Assembly: GCA_015060045.1 (NCBI GenBank)
Contig: SUZH01000005.1
Location: 1-64,000, forward strand
From: Rikenellaceae bacterium
GTDB taxonomy: Bacteria; Bacteroidota; Bacteroidia; Bacteroidales; Rikenellaceae
Reading direction: 5' to 3'
Length of the DNA: 64,000 nucleotides
The translations under genes and the position numbers were made by a program. Within the stretch, counting starts at the first letter, position 1; each line of letters opens with the position of its first letter. Shown here piece after piece: positions 37,306-45,942 of the stretch. The notes below the pieces were generated by a model. That model saw only the letters and a program-made list of their open reading frames with translations. It was not told the DNA's origin and did no database searches.

Positions 37306-38430
37306 ATGAAACGAATCTACCTGTTATTACTCGCGCTCTTCAGCCTGGCTTGTTCGTCGGAGCGACCCTCGTTGGAGGCCTTCAGCAAGGAGCTCTACAC
37401 CCCTCGCTATGCCCACGGTTTTACGCTCTGTACGACCGAGGAGGGCGAGTCGACCCTCCTTTCGACAGCCAGTCCCTGGCAGGGAGCCGTCGAACCGACC
37501 CGCCTCCTGATTCGGCGCAACGGGGAACCATTGCCGAAGGGTTTCACGGGGCAGGTGATCGAGGGCGAGGCGAAGCGCGTCATCTGCATGTCCTCCTCCT
37601 ACATCGCGATGTTGGATAAGGTAGGGGCGATTGAAACCGTAGTCGGCGTTTCGGGTATCGATTTTGTTTCGAACCCCACGATCAATGCCCGACGCGCGGA
37701 GATCGGCGATGTGGGCTATGACGGCAACCTGAACTACGAGTTGGTCGTAGCACTCGATCCCGACCTGGTGCTGCTCTACGGCGTCAGCAACGCCTCGGAG
37801 ATGGAGGCGCGCCTGAAGGAGCTCCAGATCCCCTACGTCTACGTGGGCGAATACCTGGAGGAGCACCCGTTAGGCAAAGCCGAGTGGATGATCTTCGTGG
37901 CTGAGTTGGTCGGTCGTCGCCAGGAGGCGGAGGCACGCTTTCAGCCGATGGCCGAGCGCTACAACGCCATCGCACAAACCACCTACGAGGGCCTCAAGCC
38001 GTGCGTAATGTTCAACTCCCCCTACCGCGATAATTGGTTCATGCCCCCTGCCACGAGCTACCTTGTGCAACTTGTCACGGATGCCGGTGGCGAGTACATC
38101 TACCGGGCGGACGACGGGGATAATCGCAGCGACGTGATTGACCTTGAGGAGGCCTATCTGCTCGCCTCGGAGGCCGATGTGTGGCTCAATCCGGGGGTGA
38201 TCTTCTCGCTCGATGAGCTTTGTCACCGCTTCCCGCGCTTTGCCGATGTGAAGGCAGTGCGCGAGCGGGAGGTGTGGAACAACAACGCCCGCCTGAGCCC
38301 CGCCGGCGGAAACGACTTCTGGGAGACGGGCGTGGTTGAGCCGGATGTGATCTTGGAGGATCTCCGACACCTGCTCCACCCCACGCTGGATCCGACCTAT
38401 CAATTCGTCTATCATCATCGCCTACAATAG
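37306..38430 (+). CDS. btuF: Periplasmic cobalamin-binding lipoprotein BtuF
   Basis: Substrate-binding lipoprotein of the B12 ABC importer, 374 residues from ATG 37306. The signal peptide ends at Cys17 (FSLACSS). The body is the two-lobed periplasmic-binding fold of the iron/B12 family, with the first lobe beginning KRVICMSSSYIAML near 88-101 and the long linking helix in the middle. An upstream in-frame ATG at 37255 would add 17 residues encoded by the hairpin loop and 3' arm, and is rejected. The N-terminal extension of about 85 residues before the binding fold is longer than in E. coli BtuF. It is followed 25 bp later by btuC. Confidence 0.87.
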   Translation: MKRIYLLLLALFSLACSSERPSLEAFSKELYTPRYAHGFTLCTTEEGESTLLSTASPWQGAVEPTRLLIRRNGEPLPKGFTGQVIEGEAKRVICMSSSYIAMLDKVGAIETVVGVSGIDFVSNPTINARRAEIGDVGYDGNLNYELVVALDPDLVLLYGVSNASEMEARLKELQIPYVYVGEYLEEHPLGKAEWMIFVAELVGRRQEAEARFQPMAERYNAIAQTTYEGLKPCVMFNSPYRDNWFMPPATSYLVQLVTDAGGEYIYRADDGDNRSDVIDLEEAYLLASEADVWLNPGVIFSLDELCHRFPRFADVKAVREREVWNNNARLSPAGGNDFWETGVVEPDVILEDLRHLLHPTLDPTYQFVYHHRLQ

Positions 38431-38441
38431 CGAAAAAGTTG

Positions 38442-38449
38442 TATCTTTG
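38442..38449 (+). promoter_or_regulatory. Possible internal -7 element before btuC
   Basis: TATCTTTG matches TAnnTTTG and ends 6 bp before the btuC ATG (38456). No matching -33 TTTG is seen. If real it would give a leaderless or near-leaderless btuCD transcript. It could be a chance match. Confidence 0.3.
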
Positions 38450-38455
38450 TCTTCT

Positions 38456-39460
38456 ATGAAGTCGCGTACCTCCCTACTTTTTGTCGTGCTCACGCTATTG
38501 ACCGTAGCCCTCTTTGCCGTCGATCTGGCCGTCGGCTCGGTCGCTATACCTCTACGCGAGGTGTGGGCATCGCTCACGGGAGGCGAGGTGGCAGCATCGA
38601 CCGCCAAGATCGTCCGTTCGATTCGCCTCTTGAAGGCCGTGGTGGCACTCTTGGCAGGCGCCGCGTTGGCCGTCAGCGGTCTTCAGATGCAGACCCTCTT
38701 TCGCAACCCGCTGGCCGGCCCCTATGTGCTCGGTATCAGCTCGGGAGCGAGTTTCGGTGTCGCCCTGCTCTTGCTCGGCGCTCCGATGTTGGGGTTGGGA
38801 GGTTCTACGCTACTCTCCTCATTCGGCATGGCGGGTGCAGCGTGGGTCGGGGCCGCCATCATCCTGACGCTGGTGGCTGTATTGAGCCGTCGCATCAAGG
38901 ATATCATGGTGATCCTGATCCTCGGCATGATGTGTTCGTCGGGTATCGATGCCGTGGTGCAGATCCTGCAATACCTCTCGAGCGAGGGGGCACTGAAATC
39001 CTTTGTCATCTGGACCATGGGCTCGCTGGGCGATGTCACGTCACCGCAACTCGGACTGCTGGCTGCCGCCGTCTTGATCGGCTTTGTGCTGGCCGTAGCG
39101 GTCATCAAACCCCTCAATCTGCTGCTACTGGGCGAGCAATACGCCCGCACGATGGGGCTCAACATCCATCGCACGCGTCGCCTGGTCTTCCTATCGACAA
39201 CCCTCCTGGCCGGTACCGTAACGGCCTTCTGCGGACCGGTGGGTTTTATCGGCCTGGCTGTACCGCACCTGGCACGCATGCTCTTCCGCGAAGCCGACCA
39301 CGGCATCCTGATTCCCGCTGCCGCCCTCACGGGTAGCTGCATCTTGCTGCTCTGTGATATTGTCTCCAAATGGCTGACCCTGCCGATCAATACCGTCACC
39401 GCACTGATGGGTATTCCGATCGTAGTTTGGGTTGTACTGCGCCACAAAACGATTGCATAA
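38456..39460 (+). CDS. btuC: Cobalamin ABC transporter permease BtuC
   Basis: Inner-membrane permease of the FecCD/BtuC family, 334 residues with about ten transmembrane segments. Family signatures include LAGAALAVSGLQMQTLFRNPLA (first part near 55-75), GPYVLGISSGA and the cytoplasmic coupling segment GPVGFIGLAVPHLAR. ATG 38456 is the natural start; the TTG three codons earlier falls in a promoter-like element. The gene ends 3 bp before btuD, so both are likely translated together. It forms the membrane channel for B12 delivered by BtuF. Confidence 0.92.
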   Translation: MKSRTSLLFVVLTLLTVALFAVDLAVGSVAIPLREVWASLTGGEVAASTAKIVRSIRLLKAVVALLAGAALAVSGLQMQTLFRNPLAGPYVLGISSGASFGVALLLLGAPMLGLGGSTLLSSFGMAGAAWVGAAIILTLVAVLSRRIKDIMVILILGMMCSSGIDAVVQILQYLSSEGALKSFVIWTMGSLGDVTSPQLGLLAAAVLIGFVLAVAVIKPLNLLLLGEQYARTMGLNIHRTRRLVFLSTTLLAGTVTAFCGPVGFIGLAVPHLARMLFREADHGILIPAAALTGSCILLLCDIVSKWLTLPINTVTALMGIPIVVWVVLRHKTIA

Positions 39461-39463
39461 ACG

Positions 39464-40177
39464 ATGATACGGCTCGAAAATCTAACCCTCGGCTATGGCG
39501 AGCGAACGCTGCTGAACGAGATCTCCGCCTCTTTTCAGGTGGGGCAGCTCACAGCACTCATTGGCCGCAACGGATCGGGCAAATCGACCCTGCTACGTGC
39601 TCTCGCGGGCTTGAATATGGAGTATAAGGGGCGGATTCTGATCGACAGGAAGCCGATCGAGCAACTCGACCCACATACCCTCTCGACCCTGATCGCCTTC
39701 GTAACGACCGAGCGCGTCCGCATTGCCAACCTCCGTTGTCGCGATGTGGTGGCGCTGGGACGTGCCCCCTACACGAATTGGATCGGGCGCATGCAGGAGG
39801 AGGATCGACAGCTCGTCGAGCACGCCCTCGAAGTGGTGGGGATGAGCGCTTTTTCGGATCGGACGATGGATCGCATGTCGGACGGCGAGTGCCAGCGCGT
39901 GATGATTGCCCGCGCCTTGGCGCAACAGACCCCGATCATCCTGCTCGATGAGCCGACCTCGTTTCTCGACCTGCCGAACCGCTACGAGTTGTGTCGCCTG
40001 CTGAGCCGCCTGGCGCACGAAGAGCAGAAGTGTATCCTCTTCTCGACCCACGAATTGGAGATTGCCCGCACGATGTGCGACTCGATTGCCCTCGTGGATA
40101 ATCCCGGTCTACACCACCTGCCGACCGATGCTATGGTCCGTAGCGGGCTGATCGAACGAACCTTCGGGCTGGAATAA
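39464..40177 (+). CDS. btuD: Cobalamin ABC transporter ATPase BtuD
   Basis: ATP-binding subunit of the B12 importer, 237 residues. Walker A GRNGSGKST (about 34-42), ABC signature MSDGECQR (about 137-144), Walker B IILLDEPTS (about 157-165) and the switch histidine in STHELE (about 195) are all present. The signature has SDGEC rather than the usual SGGEX, a conservative change also seen in related iron/B12 ATPases. It is the last gene of the riboswitch-controlled operon and is followed by a strong terminator. Confidence 0.93.
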   Translation: MIRLENLTLGYGERTLLNEISASFQVGQLTALIGRNGSGKSTLLRALAGLNMEYKGRILIDRKPIEQLDPHTLSTLIAFVTTERVRIANLRCRDVVALGRAPYTNWIGRMQEEDRQLVEHALEVVGMSAFSDRTMDRMSDGECQRVMIARALAQQTPIILLDEPTSFLDLPNRYELCRLLSRLAHEEQKCILFSTHELEIARTMCDSIALVDNPGLHHLPTDAMVRSGLIERTFGLE

Positions 40178-40182
40178 CAACG

Positions 40183-40213
40183 AAAAAAGGTGCCTCAGTG
40201 AAGCACCTTTTTT
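40183..40213. terminator. Intrinsic terminator after btuD
   Basis: Perfect inverted repeat AAAAAAGGTGC (40183-40193) and GCACCTTTTTT (40203-40213) with a 9-nt loop. It separates converging btuD and the antiporter gene and works on both strands. Confidence 0.9.
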
Positions 40214-40236
40214 GTTATTGGCTTTAGCGCATTGCA

Positions 40237-41535
40237 TTAGAAGAAGATGAGCTGCGTCAATACATACACCGGCAGCAACACCACCAGCGAGAATTTCACC
40301 ATATAGCCGAAGAACGACGGCATCTCGACACCCTCCTGCTCGGCAATGGCCTTAACCATGAAGTTGGGACCGTTGCCGATGTAGGTCATCGCGCCAAAGA
40401 AGACGGCACCCAGCGAAATCACCTTCAGTAGCACCTCGGGAATGCCCGCTACGCAAGCGACCCCCTCGCCGATCGGAAGGCCTGCAGCAACGGTATGGAA
40501 AGCCACAGCCGTCGGAGCGTTATCCAAGAACGAGGACAAGATACCCGTCGAGTAGTAGAACTGCCACGGCTCACTGAGACCCAACGCGGGAGCATGTGCA
40601 TTCAGGTAGAGCAGTGCAGGGGTCATCGTCGTAAAGATACCCACGAAGAGGATTGCCACCTCGGCAATCGGCTCCCATGAGAAGTGGTTGGCCTCACGCA
40701 CCTCGCGTCCGGTCGTTTTAAGCGAAAGAGCGATGATCACGAGCAACACAATCTCGCGCAGGAACTTCACATAGAGCGGAGCATGGTGGTCGGCCATCGA
40801 AGGAATGTACGAAGCATTGAGGAAGACCACGGCAGCAATCACGCAGGCAAGCCAGATGAAGTTGATCGAACCGGTCACGTGGATCGGCTCCTGCTCTTTC
40901 TCATCGCGTTGACGCATGTCGTGCGGTTCTTTGGCAAAGAGGTGCTTATCTACCACCGCATAAATCGCCAGGAGGATAAAGCCGACAAACAACCACTGCG
41001 GCAGCAGCTGGAAGAACCACTCAAACGATGCACCGCGCAGGTACAAGAGGAACAACGGAGGATCACCCAGCGGAGTCAACAGACCACCGCAGTTGGCCAC
41101 CAGGGCGATGAAGAAGAGCACCGTATGGACACGGTATTTGCGCTGCTGGTTGATCTGCAGCAGGGGGCGAATCATCAGCATCGCCGCACCCGTCGTACCC
41201 ATGAACGAAGCCAAGACCCAACCACCGAACAAGAGGAGCGAATTGACCGTCGGCGTGGCGGCAATATCGCCACGAATGTTGATACCGCCCGTCACCACAA
41301 AGAGGGCTAAGAGCAGGATAATGAAGGGGATGTAGTCGAACAACAGCTGGTGCTGCACATTCTCGCCAAGCCCTGCACAAATGAGAATGATTGCCGTGGG
41401 AATCGAGACAAGCAGCGTGAAGATGAGCTTGTTGCGATTCTTCTCCCACCAATGTTCCGCCACGAGCGGAGCGACAGCAATCGTCAGAAGCATCACCACA
41501 AAGGGGATCAGCATCCAAAGTTGAACTTGTTGCAT
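40237..41535 (-). CDS. nhaD: NhaD-type Na+/H+ antiporter
   Basis: Inner-membrane cation/proton antiporter of the ion-transporter superfamily, 432 residues with about 11-12 hydrophobic helices. NCGGLLTPLGDPPLFL (about 149-164) and a second re-entrant region with SFLDNAPTAVAF (about 337-348) are characteristic of NhaD. It would export Na+ in exchange for protons at the plasma membrane. It stands alone between a terminator and an upstream promoter (TATCTTTG on the minus strand, 41577-41584). Arsenical-pump or citrate transporters share the fold, but the GDPP motif favours NhaD. Confidence 0.83.
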   Translation of the reverse strand: MQQVQLWMLIPFVVMLLTIAVAPLVAEHWWEKNRNKLIFTLLVSIPTAIILICAGLGENVQHQLLFDYIPFIILLLALFVVTGGINIRGDIAATPTVNSLLLFGGWVLASFMGTTGAAMLMIRPLLQINQQRKYRVHTVLFFIALVANCGGLLTPLGDPPLFLLYLRGASFEWFFQLLPQWLFVGFILLAIYAVVDKHLFAKEPHDMRQRDEKEQEPIHVTGSINFIWLACVIAAVVFLNASYIPSMADHHAPLYVKFLREIVLLVIIALSLKTTGREVREANHFSWEPIAEVAILFVGIFTTMTPALLYLNAHAPALGLSEPWQFYYSTGILSSFLDNAPTAVAFHTVAAGLPIGEGVACVAGIPEVLLKVISLGAVFFGAMTYIGNGPNFMVKAIAEQEGVEMPSFFGYMVKFSLVVLLPVYVLTQLIFF

Positions 41536-41576
41536 GTTAGAAGACTAAATTTCGTTGATGTTGGGTTTTAATTAAG

Positions 41577-41584
41577 CAAAGATA
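41577..41584 (-). promoter_or_regulatory. Promoter -7 element of the antiporter gene
   Basis: Minus-strand TATCTTTG, 42 bp before the ATG, matches TAnnTTTG. The -33 region is not a clear TTTG. Confidence 0.6.
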
Positions 41585-41607
41585 GGAAAAATTTGGCAAG
41601 GGTGCAC

Positions 41608-41642
41608 AAAAAAAAGCGAGGAATCCACTATGGAATCCTCGC
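41608..41642 (-). terminator. Terminator of the small Cys-rich lipoprotein gene
   Basis: Hairpin GCGAGGAATCC-ACTAT-GGAATCCTCGC (41616-41642, one mismatch). On the minus strand it is followed by eight T, encoded by the A-run 41608-41615. Confidence 0.85.
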
Positions 41643-41665
41643 CTAAACAAATAGTGTAGGGTAAA

Positions 41666-41977
41666 TTACTCGCCCTTAACAGCCTTGGCAACCTCCTCGG
41701 CAGCCTTGTTTACGGCCTCAACGGCAGCCTCCTTAGCGGCAGCCTCAACCTTCTCAACAGCCTCCGTGGTAGCCTCCTTTACAGCACCCTCGATGGTCTG
41801 CTCGGCAGCAGCGGCCTTGCAAGCCTCGCACTGCTCCTCAGCGGGCTTCGTGCAAGCCTCACCCTCTACACACTCCTGGCACTCGGTGCACTCCTCAGCC
41901 GGCTTATTGGCGTTACCAGCGCAGCTAACCATGGCAGCAGCAGCCAGTACGATTGCGAACATGTAAATCTTCTTCAT
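41666..41977 (-). CDS. Small Cys-rich, Ala/Glu-rich lipoprotein, unknown function
   Basis: Unrecognised 103-residue protein. A lipoprotein signal ends at Cys19 (MVSCAGN). Residues 30-53 hold five more cysteines (CTECQEC, then C at about 42 and the pair CEAC at about 50-53). The C-terminal half (about 56-101) is an Ala/Glu/Lys/Val repeat predicted to form one amphipathic helix or coiled coil. The cysteines resemble a metal or redox site, but no family was recognised. It is monocistronic, with its own promoter (TATATTTG) and strong terminator, which suggests high and independent expression. Length and composition also fit a structural envelope lipoprotein. Confidence 0.75.
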   Translation of the reverse strand: MKKIYMFAIVLAAAAMVSCAGNANKPAEECTECQECVEGEACTKPAEEQCEACKAAAAEQTIEGAVKEATTEAVEKVEAAAKEAAVEAVNKAAEEVAKAVKGE

Positions 41978-42015
41978 AGCTCTAATTCTTTTAAAAATGA
42001 AAAGTTATACGGTCG

Positions 42016-42037
42016 CAAATATAGTGTTTCGCACTAT
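42016..42037 (-). promoter_or_regulatory. Promoter with overlapping palindrome
   Basis: Minus-strand TATATTTG (42016-42023) precedes the small lipoprotein gene. The palindrome ATAGTG-TTTCG-CACTAT (about 42021-42037) overlaps the -7 box and the spacer. It could be an operator. Confidence 0.55.
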
Positions 42038-42083
42038 AACAGCCAAGAAAAAAGTAAAAAAAATGGCAAAAACTTACATTTTA

Positions 42084-42560
42084 TTATTCCAGGAGGTCAC
42101 TCAAGGCCAGCTCCTCGCTCTTGGGAAAGGCCTTCGGGAAGTGAGCCGCCAGCTTGCCTTTCAGGATAATCGCCTCCTCGATCGTGAGGCAATTGCCCAC
42201 AGTCACACGGAAATAGGGGTTCTCATAGACCATGTAGAGCTTGATGCCCGGAAAATTCTCCTCGAAGAGCTTCTTCGCCTCCATGGCGCCGGCACGTGCA
42301 TCCTGCCCGTTATCGAAGAAGATGCAGACGCGATAGCCGCGTACACGGGCTCCCGCCTTATTACGATTCGAAAGATCCTGCACCACATCGGCTGCCGAGC
42401 CGATCTCCTGCACCTCCACACGCGCACCCGTAGGAGCTTCCGTCGAGACCACCTCACGGGCTAACTGCTGCTTAAAAGTCGTTATCGATTGGGCCGTTGC
42501 CGCAGCCGCCGAAACGCAAAGAAACGCTACTAAAAGCGTGATACGCTTACAAATTATCAT
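42084..42560 (-). CDS. SPOR-like domain protein, exported
   Basis: A 158-residue protein with a signal peptide (1-23, AATAQ). Residues about 72-150 resemble an SPOR domain: YRVCIFFDNGQDARAGA, a helix rich in Lys and Glu, then YFRVTVGNC and another helix. SPOR domains bind peptidoglycan stripped of stem peptides, often at division sites. Bacteroidota commonly encode such short SPOR proteins. It lies 10 bp downstream of the LEA-like lipoprotein gene in the same operon as menG and the FtsX-type permease. The role is inferred from the domain only; match strength should be tested with a profile. Confidence 0.6.
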   Translation of the reverse strand: MIICKRITLLVAFLCVSAAAATAQSITTFKQQLAREVVSTEAPTGARVEVQEIGSAADVVQDLSNRNKAGARVRGYRVCIFFDNGQDARAGAMEAKKLFEENFPGIKLYMVYENPYFRVTVGNCLTIEEAIILKGKLAAHFPKAFPKSEELALSDLLE

Positions 42561-42570
42561 AATTCAATCC

Positions 42571-43080
42571 TTATTTCAGCAAGTTTGTCAAATCCTCACT
42601 ATCCAGGCCAAAGATACGTAAAAATTCCGACAACGGCATCTTCTCACGCGAAAGATTGATCGGAACCGGGCCACCACGTCCCTCCAGCATAAGGTCCACC
42701 GAGCAGCCCGACAAGTCACCCTGCCGCACTTTACCCAGGAGGGCGAGGACCGAGAGCAGATTACCAACCTCCACATCCCAATAGGTGGGATAGACGGCAC
42801 TGCCACTGCGTTTGGGGGCCTCAACCAACTCATTCAAGCGCATCGTTACCAAGCGATAATCCTTATAATAGAGATGCGCCTCGGCACCCTTCAGCACCAA
42901 TTTATGGGGCGAGTCGTTCATCACGCGCAGATCCATTTGCAGCGTTTGGTAGTTCGGCAGGTGCACCGATTCGATTCCCTCCAGACGCACCTGGCGCTGC
43001 AGTCGTTCGATGCGGTTCGAGCACGAAGAGAGCAACAACACCGACACCAAGAGTAGCAATAGCGCACAATATTTTTTCAT
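42571..43080 (-). CDS. LEA14/WHy-like lipoprotein, function unknown
   Basis: Predicted lipoprotein of 169 residues from ATG 43080, lipidated at Cys20 (LLLSSCSNR). Residues about 30-150 form a beta-rich domain reminiscent of the LEA type 2/WHy fold (LQMDLRVMNDSPHKLVLKGAEAHLYY spans about 50-75). Upstream in-frame ATGs would place non-hydrophobic sequence in front and overlap menG, so they are rejected. The gene starts 5 bp after the menG stop. No specific function can be assigned; bacterial WHy proteins are linked to stress or envelope roles. Confidence 0.6.
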   Translation of the reverse strand: MKKYCALLLLLVSVLLLSSCSNRIERLQRQVRLEGIESVHLPNYQTLQMDLRVMNDSPHKLVLKGAEAHLYYKDYRLVTMRLNELVEAPKRSGSAVYPTYWDVEVGNLLSVLALLGKVRQGDLSGCSVDLMLEGRGGPVPINLSREKMPLSEFLRIFGLDSEDLTNLLK

Positions 43081-43085
43081 CATTT

Positions 43086-43805
43086 TCATTTTACAGCTGT
43101 ATAAATATGGGCAATACCCAAACATTTGCACTCCTTTTCCACCGCATGAAAGCCCGCTTCACGCATCATTTCCACCACGCGCTCGGGACGATGGAAGGCC
43201 CGAATCGAGGCAGGAAGATAGCGGTAGGCCGGTTTATCGTTCGAGATCCATCCACCGATCCAGGGAAGAAACCGAAAGGCATAAAATTCGTAGCAAGCCT
43301 TTACCAGCGGGTTTTTCGGTGTCGAGAGTTCGAGAATCATCACACGACCACCCGCACGCAACACGCGCCGCATCTCCTGCAAACATAACGGCAAATCGGC
43401 GAAATTTCGTACGCCGAAGGCGACCGTCACCGCATCAAACGAGCGATCATCAAAGGGCAGGGCCTCGGCGTCTCCCTCCTCAAGGGTGATTCGCTCCGTA
43501 AGAGCTGCTTCAGCCACCTTTTGTCGCCCCACCTCCAACATCTCGGTCGAGAGATCGACTCCGACTACCGTCGCGTCGGCCATCTGCCGAGCCATATAGA
43601 TTGCCAGGTCGGCCGTACCCGTCGCCAGGTCAAGAATACGCGTCGGTCGGGCCTGTTTCACCAAGGCCACCCCGCGTTTGCGCCAACCGCGATCGATGTT
43701 GAGCGACATGATGTGATTCAAGCGGTCGTAGCTCGGAGCGATGCGGTTGAACATCTGACGCATCTGCTCTTTTTTCCCTTTGGGTGGGGGCGTTTTGCTA
43801 CTCAT
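43086..43805 (-). CDS. ubiE: Demethylmenaquinone methyltransferase MenG/UbiE
   Basis: SAM-dependent C-methyltransferase that makes menaquinone from demethylmenaquinone, the last step of the pathway, in the cytoplasm at the membrane. The 239-residue protein has the UbiE start pattern MFNRIAPSYDRLNH (about 18-31), the SAM-binding motif LDLATGTADLA (about 59-69) and FGVRNF (about 130-135). ATG 43805 is used; an earlier ATG at 43820 would add five residues. It overlaps the end of the permease gene by 8 bp. Menaquinone is the quinone of anaerobic Bacteroidales, so MenG is the appropriate role. Confidence 0.92.
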   Translation of the reverse strand: MSSKTPPPKGKKEQMRQMFNRIAPSYDRLNHIMSLNIDRGWRKRGVALVKQARPTRILDLATGTADLAIYMARQMADATVVGVDLSTEMLEVGRQKVAEAALTERITLEEGDAEALPFDDRSFDAVTVAFGVRNFADLPLCLQEMRRVLRAGGRVMILELSTPKNPLVKACYEFYAFRFLPWIGGWISNDKPAYRYLPASIRAFHRPERVVEMMREAGFHAVEKECKCLGIAHIYTAVK

Positions 43806-45042
43806 AGCGCATCGTTTCATCGGGTTTTACGGTTGCCACCACCGACGTCGGGAGCAACATCAGCAGGATAATTGCCGCGGCAAAACCTACGTTCAACAGC
43901 AGCCACCACCCCCACTCCAGCGCAATGGGTACAGCCGACAAGATATACCCCTCGGCATCGAGTTTCAGCAGGTGGAAGTGATCCTGCAACCAGCAGATTG
44001 CCAAACCAATACCATTTCCCCACGCGAAGCCGCGCAGGGCAATCATCGTCGCACGATAAAGGAAAACCTTACGCAACGAGCCGTTCTGCATGCCGAGCGC
44101 TTTTAGTACACCGATCATACGGATACGCTCCAACACCAAGATCAGCAGCGCGGCCGACATATTGAAGAAGGCGACCACGAGCATAATGACCAGGATCACC
44201 ACGGCATTCACATCGTGTGTCTTGAGCCAATCAAAGATCTGCGGATAGAGGTCCTGTACCCAGAAAGCGGTCACGTTGTCGGCCTCCACCTCCTCATCGT
44301 AGAGCAGTTGGTGATCCAGGCGGGCGGCCAACGCTTCCCCCTCGGCCAGTGAGGTCGTATAGATTTCATAGCCCGAAATCTGATCCTCCTCCCACATCGA
44401 GAGGCGTTGCACGTTACGAAGATCGGTCATGAGGGTCGTATTGTCCAACTCCTCCATGCCCGAGGCGTAGAGACCCACCACCTTAAACCGATCGCGGTAG
44501 GGCGTAGCCCCCGCCTCCACGAAGAGCAGTTCAACTCGATCGCCAACTTGCACCTCCAACTTTTCGGCCAATGTCTTGGAGAGCAACAGATCTTTCGTAC
44601 GGATCGAGTCCCCGACACGCGGCAACGCACCCTCCACCAGCCAACGCTCGAAGTGCGACCAATCGTACTCGGCCCCGACACCCTTAAGCATCACCCCCTC
44701 GACGGCATCGGCCGTGCGGATAATACCGCCACGGCGGGCGTAGCGCTGCATGTGGAGCACCCCCTCATCAGCCTTAAGCATCGCTTCGAGCGAGGGCGTC
44801 ATGCGAATCGGCTGGGCATCGGTGCGCTGCATGGCGCGCAGATCGGTCACGACGACATGTGACGAGAAACCCGACATGCTGGCACCAATTTCGCGCTTGA
44901 AACCATAGACCACCGACAAGGCAAGAATCATCACCGAAAGGCTCAAGGCAACCGAGATGACCGCAATCCGCTCCATGACGGAGCGTTTGCGACCCTCCGT
45001 AGGACGGGCCATGCGACGAGCTATTTGGAATTCGAGCGACAT
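43798..45042 (-). CDS. FtsX-type ABC permease (LolC/E-like)
   Basis: Inner-membrane permease of 414 residues with the MacB/LolE layout: one N-terminal helix (about 24-45), a large periplasmic domain (about 46-270) and three C-terminal helices (about 275-300, 320-345, 370-395) forming the FtsX domain. LolC/E release lipoproteins from the inner membrane with the ATPase LolD. No ATPase gene is adjacent, so the partner must be elsewhere. It is the first gene of a leftward operon with ubiE (8-bp overlap). Its promoter diverges from that of the zinc peptidase. The precise substrate is unknown. Confidence 0.75.
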   Translation of the reverse strand: MSLEFQIARRMARPTEGRKRSVMERIAVISVALSLSVMILALSVVYGFKREIGASMSGFSSHVVVTDLRAMQRTDAQPIRMTPSLEAMLKADEGVLHMQRYARRGGIIRTADAVEGVMLKGVGAEYDWSHFERWLVEGALPRVGDSIRTKDLLLSKTLAEKLEVQVGDRVELLFVEAGATPYRDRFKVVGLYASGMEELDNTTLMTDLRNVQRLSMWEEDQISGYEIYTTSLAEGEALAARLDHQLLYDEEVEADNVTAFWVQDLYPQIFDWLKTHDVNAVVILVIMLVVAFFNMSAALLILVLERIRMIGVLKALGMQNGSLRKVFLYRATMIALRGFAWGNGIGLAICWLQDHFHLLKLDAEGYILSAVPIALEWGWWLLLNVGFAAAIILLMLLPTSVVATVKPDETMRYE

Positions 45043-45071
45043 GAAACGAGTTTTTCGATGCTTTTATAGTG

Positions 45072-45099
45072 CAAAGTAACACATATTTTCGTATTTTTG
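45072..45099. promoter_or_regulatory. Divergent promoters
   Basis: Plus strand: TATTTTTG (45092-45099) matches TAnnTTTG ahead of the zinc peptidase. Minus strand: TTACTTTG (from 45072-45079) is a near match ahead of the FtsX-type permease. Confidence 0.55.
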
Positions 45100-45161
45100 C
45101 CCCATATTCGAGTGCCTTTTTCAAAGAAAAAGGCCGAAACAACCCTTAAAAACACAAAAAG

Positions 45162-45935
45162 ATGATGACAACAGCATTGATGATGAACCTGTTACAGACA
45201 GGATACGAATATGGCTACAACACGGGGCTTGCCACGCAAAACCTCTCGTCGGGCGGCATGTACCTCCTGATGATCCTGATCGGTGTCGTGGGCTACATCG
45301 TGCAGGCCCGCCTGCAGTCGGTCTTTAAGAAGTACTCCCAGGTGATGTTCCCGGGCGGACTGACCGGTGCCGAGGTGGCCGAAAAGATGCTCCGCGACCA
45401 CAACATCCACAACGTGAAGGTAACGCACGTAAAGGGTCACCTCACGGACCACTTCAACCCGCAGACGATGACGGTCAACCTGAGCGATTCGGTCTACTCG
45501 TCGCGTTCGGTAGCGGCGGCTGCCGTAGCGGCTCACGAGTGTGGCCACGCCGTACAGCATGCCCGCGCCTATGGCCCGCTGGTGCTGCGTTCACAATTGG
45601 TGCCGATCGTCAACTTCGCCTCCTCGATGGCTACGTGGGTGATCATTGCCGGTCTGGCCATTTTGGCCTCGACGCAGAACGAGACGGTCTGCTGGATCGG
45701 TATCGGCATGATCGCCATGTCGGCCCTCTTTGCGCTGGTAACGCTACCCGTGGAGTACAACGCCTCGGCTCGTGCCCTGGAGTGGCTCAAGGCAAGCCGC
45801 GTGATGGCCGAGCCGGAGCTGCAGCAGGCCTCGATCTCGCTCAAATGGGCCGCCCGCACCTACCTGGTTGCCGCCTTGAGTGCCATCGCATCGGTACTCT
45901 ATTACGTCATGCTGATCCTGGGACGCAGAGACTAA
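45162..45935 (+). CDS. Membrane neutral zinc metallopeptidase (YugP family)
   Basis: Integral-membrane zinc peptidase of 257 residues. A first helix lies near 33-50. The zinc motif HECGH (125-129) follows, then helices near 145-165, 172-195 and 232-252. The conserved ASxxVPGGLTG-like region appears here as VMFPGGLTGAEVA (about 61-73). The family (YugP, once DUF) is widespread and poorly characterised, with likely roles in membrane protein turnover. It is 7 bp upstream of the SGNH gene and may share a transcript with the acylation genes, though no functional link is shown. Confidence 0.85.
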   Translation: MMTTALMMNLLQTGYEYGYNTGLATQNLSSGGMYLLMILIGVVGYIVQARLQSVFKKYSQVMFPGGLTGAEVAEKMLRDHNIHNVKVTHVKGHLTDHFNPQTMTVNLSDSVYSSRSVAAAAVAAHECGHAVQHARAYGPLVLRSQLVPIVNFASSMATWVIIAGLAILASTQNETVCWIGIGMIAMSALFALVTLPVEYNASARALEWLKASRVMAEPELQQASISLKWAARTYLVAALSAIASVLYYVMLILGRRD

Positions 45936-45942
45936 TCCACCG

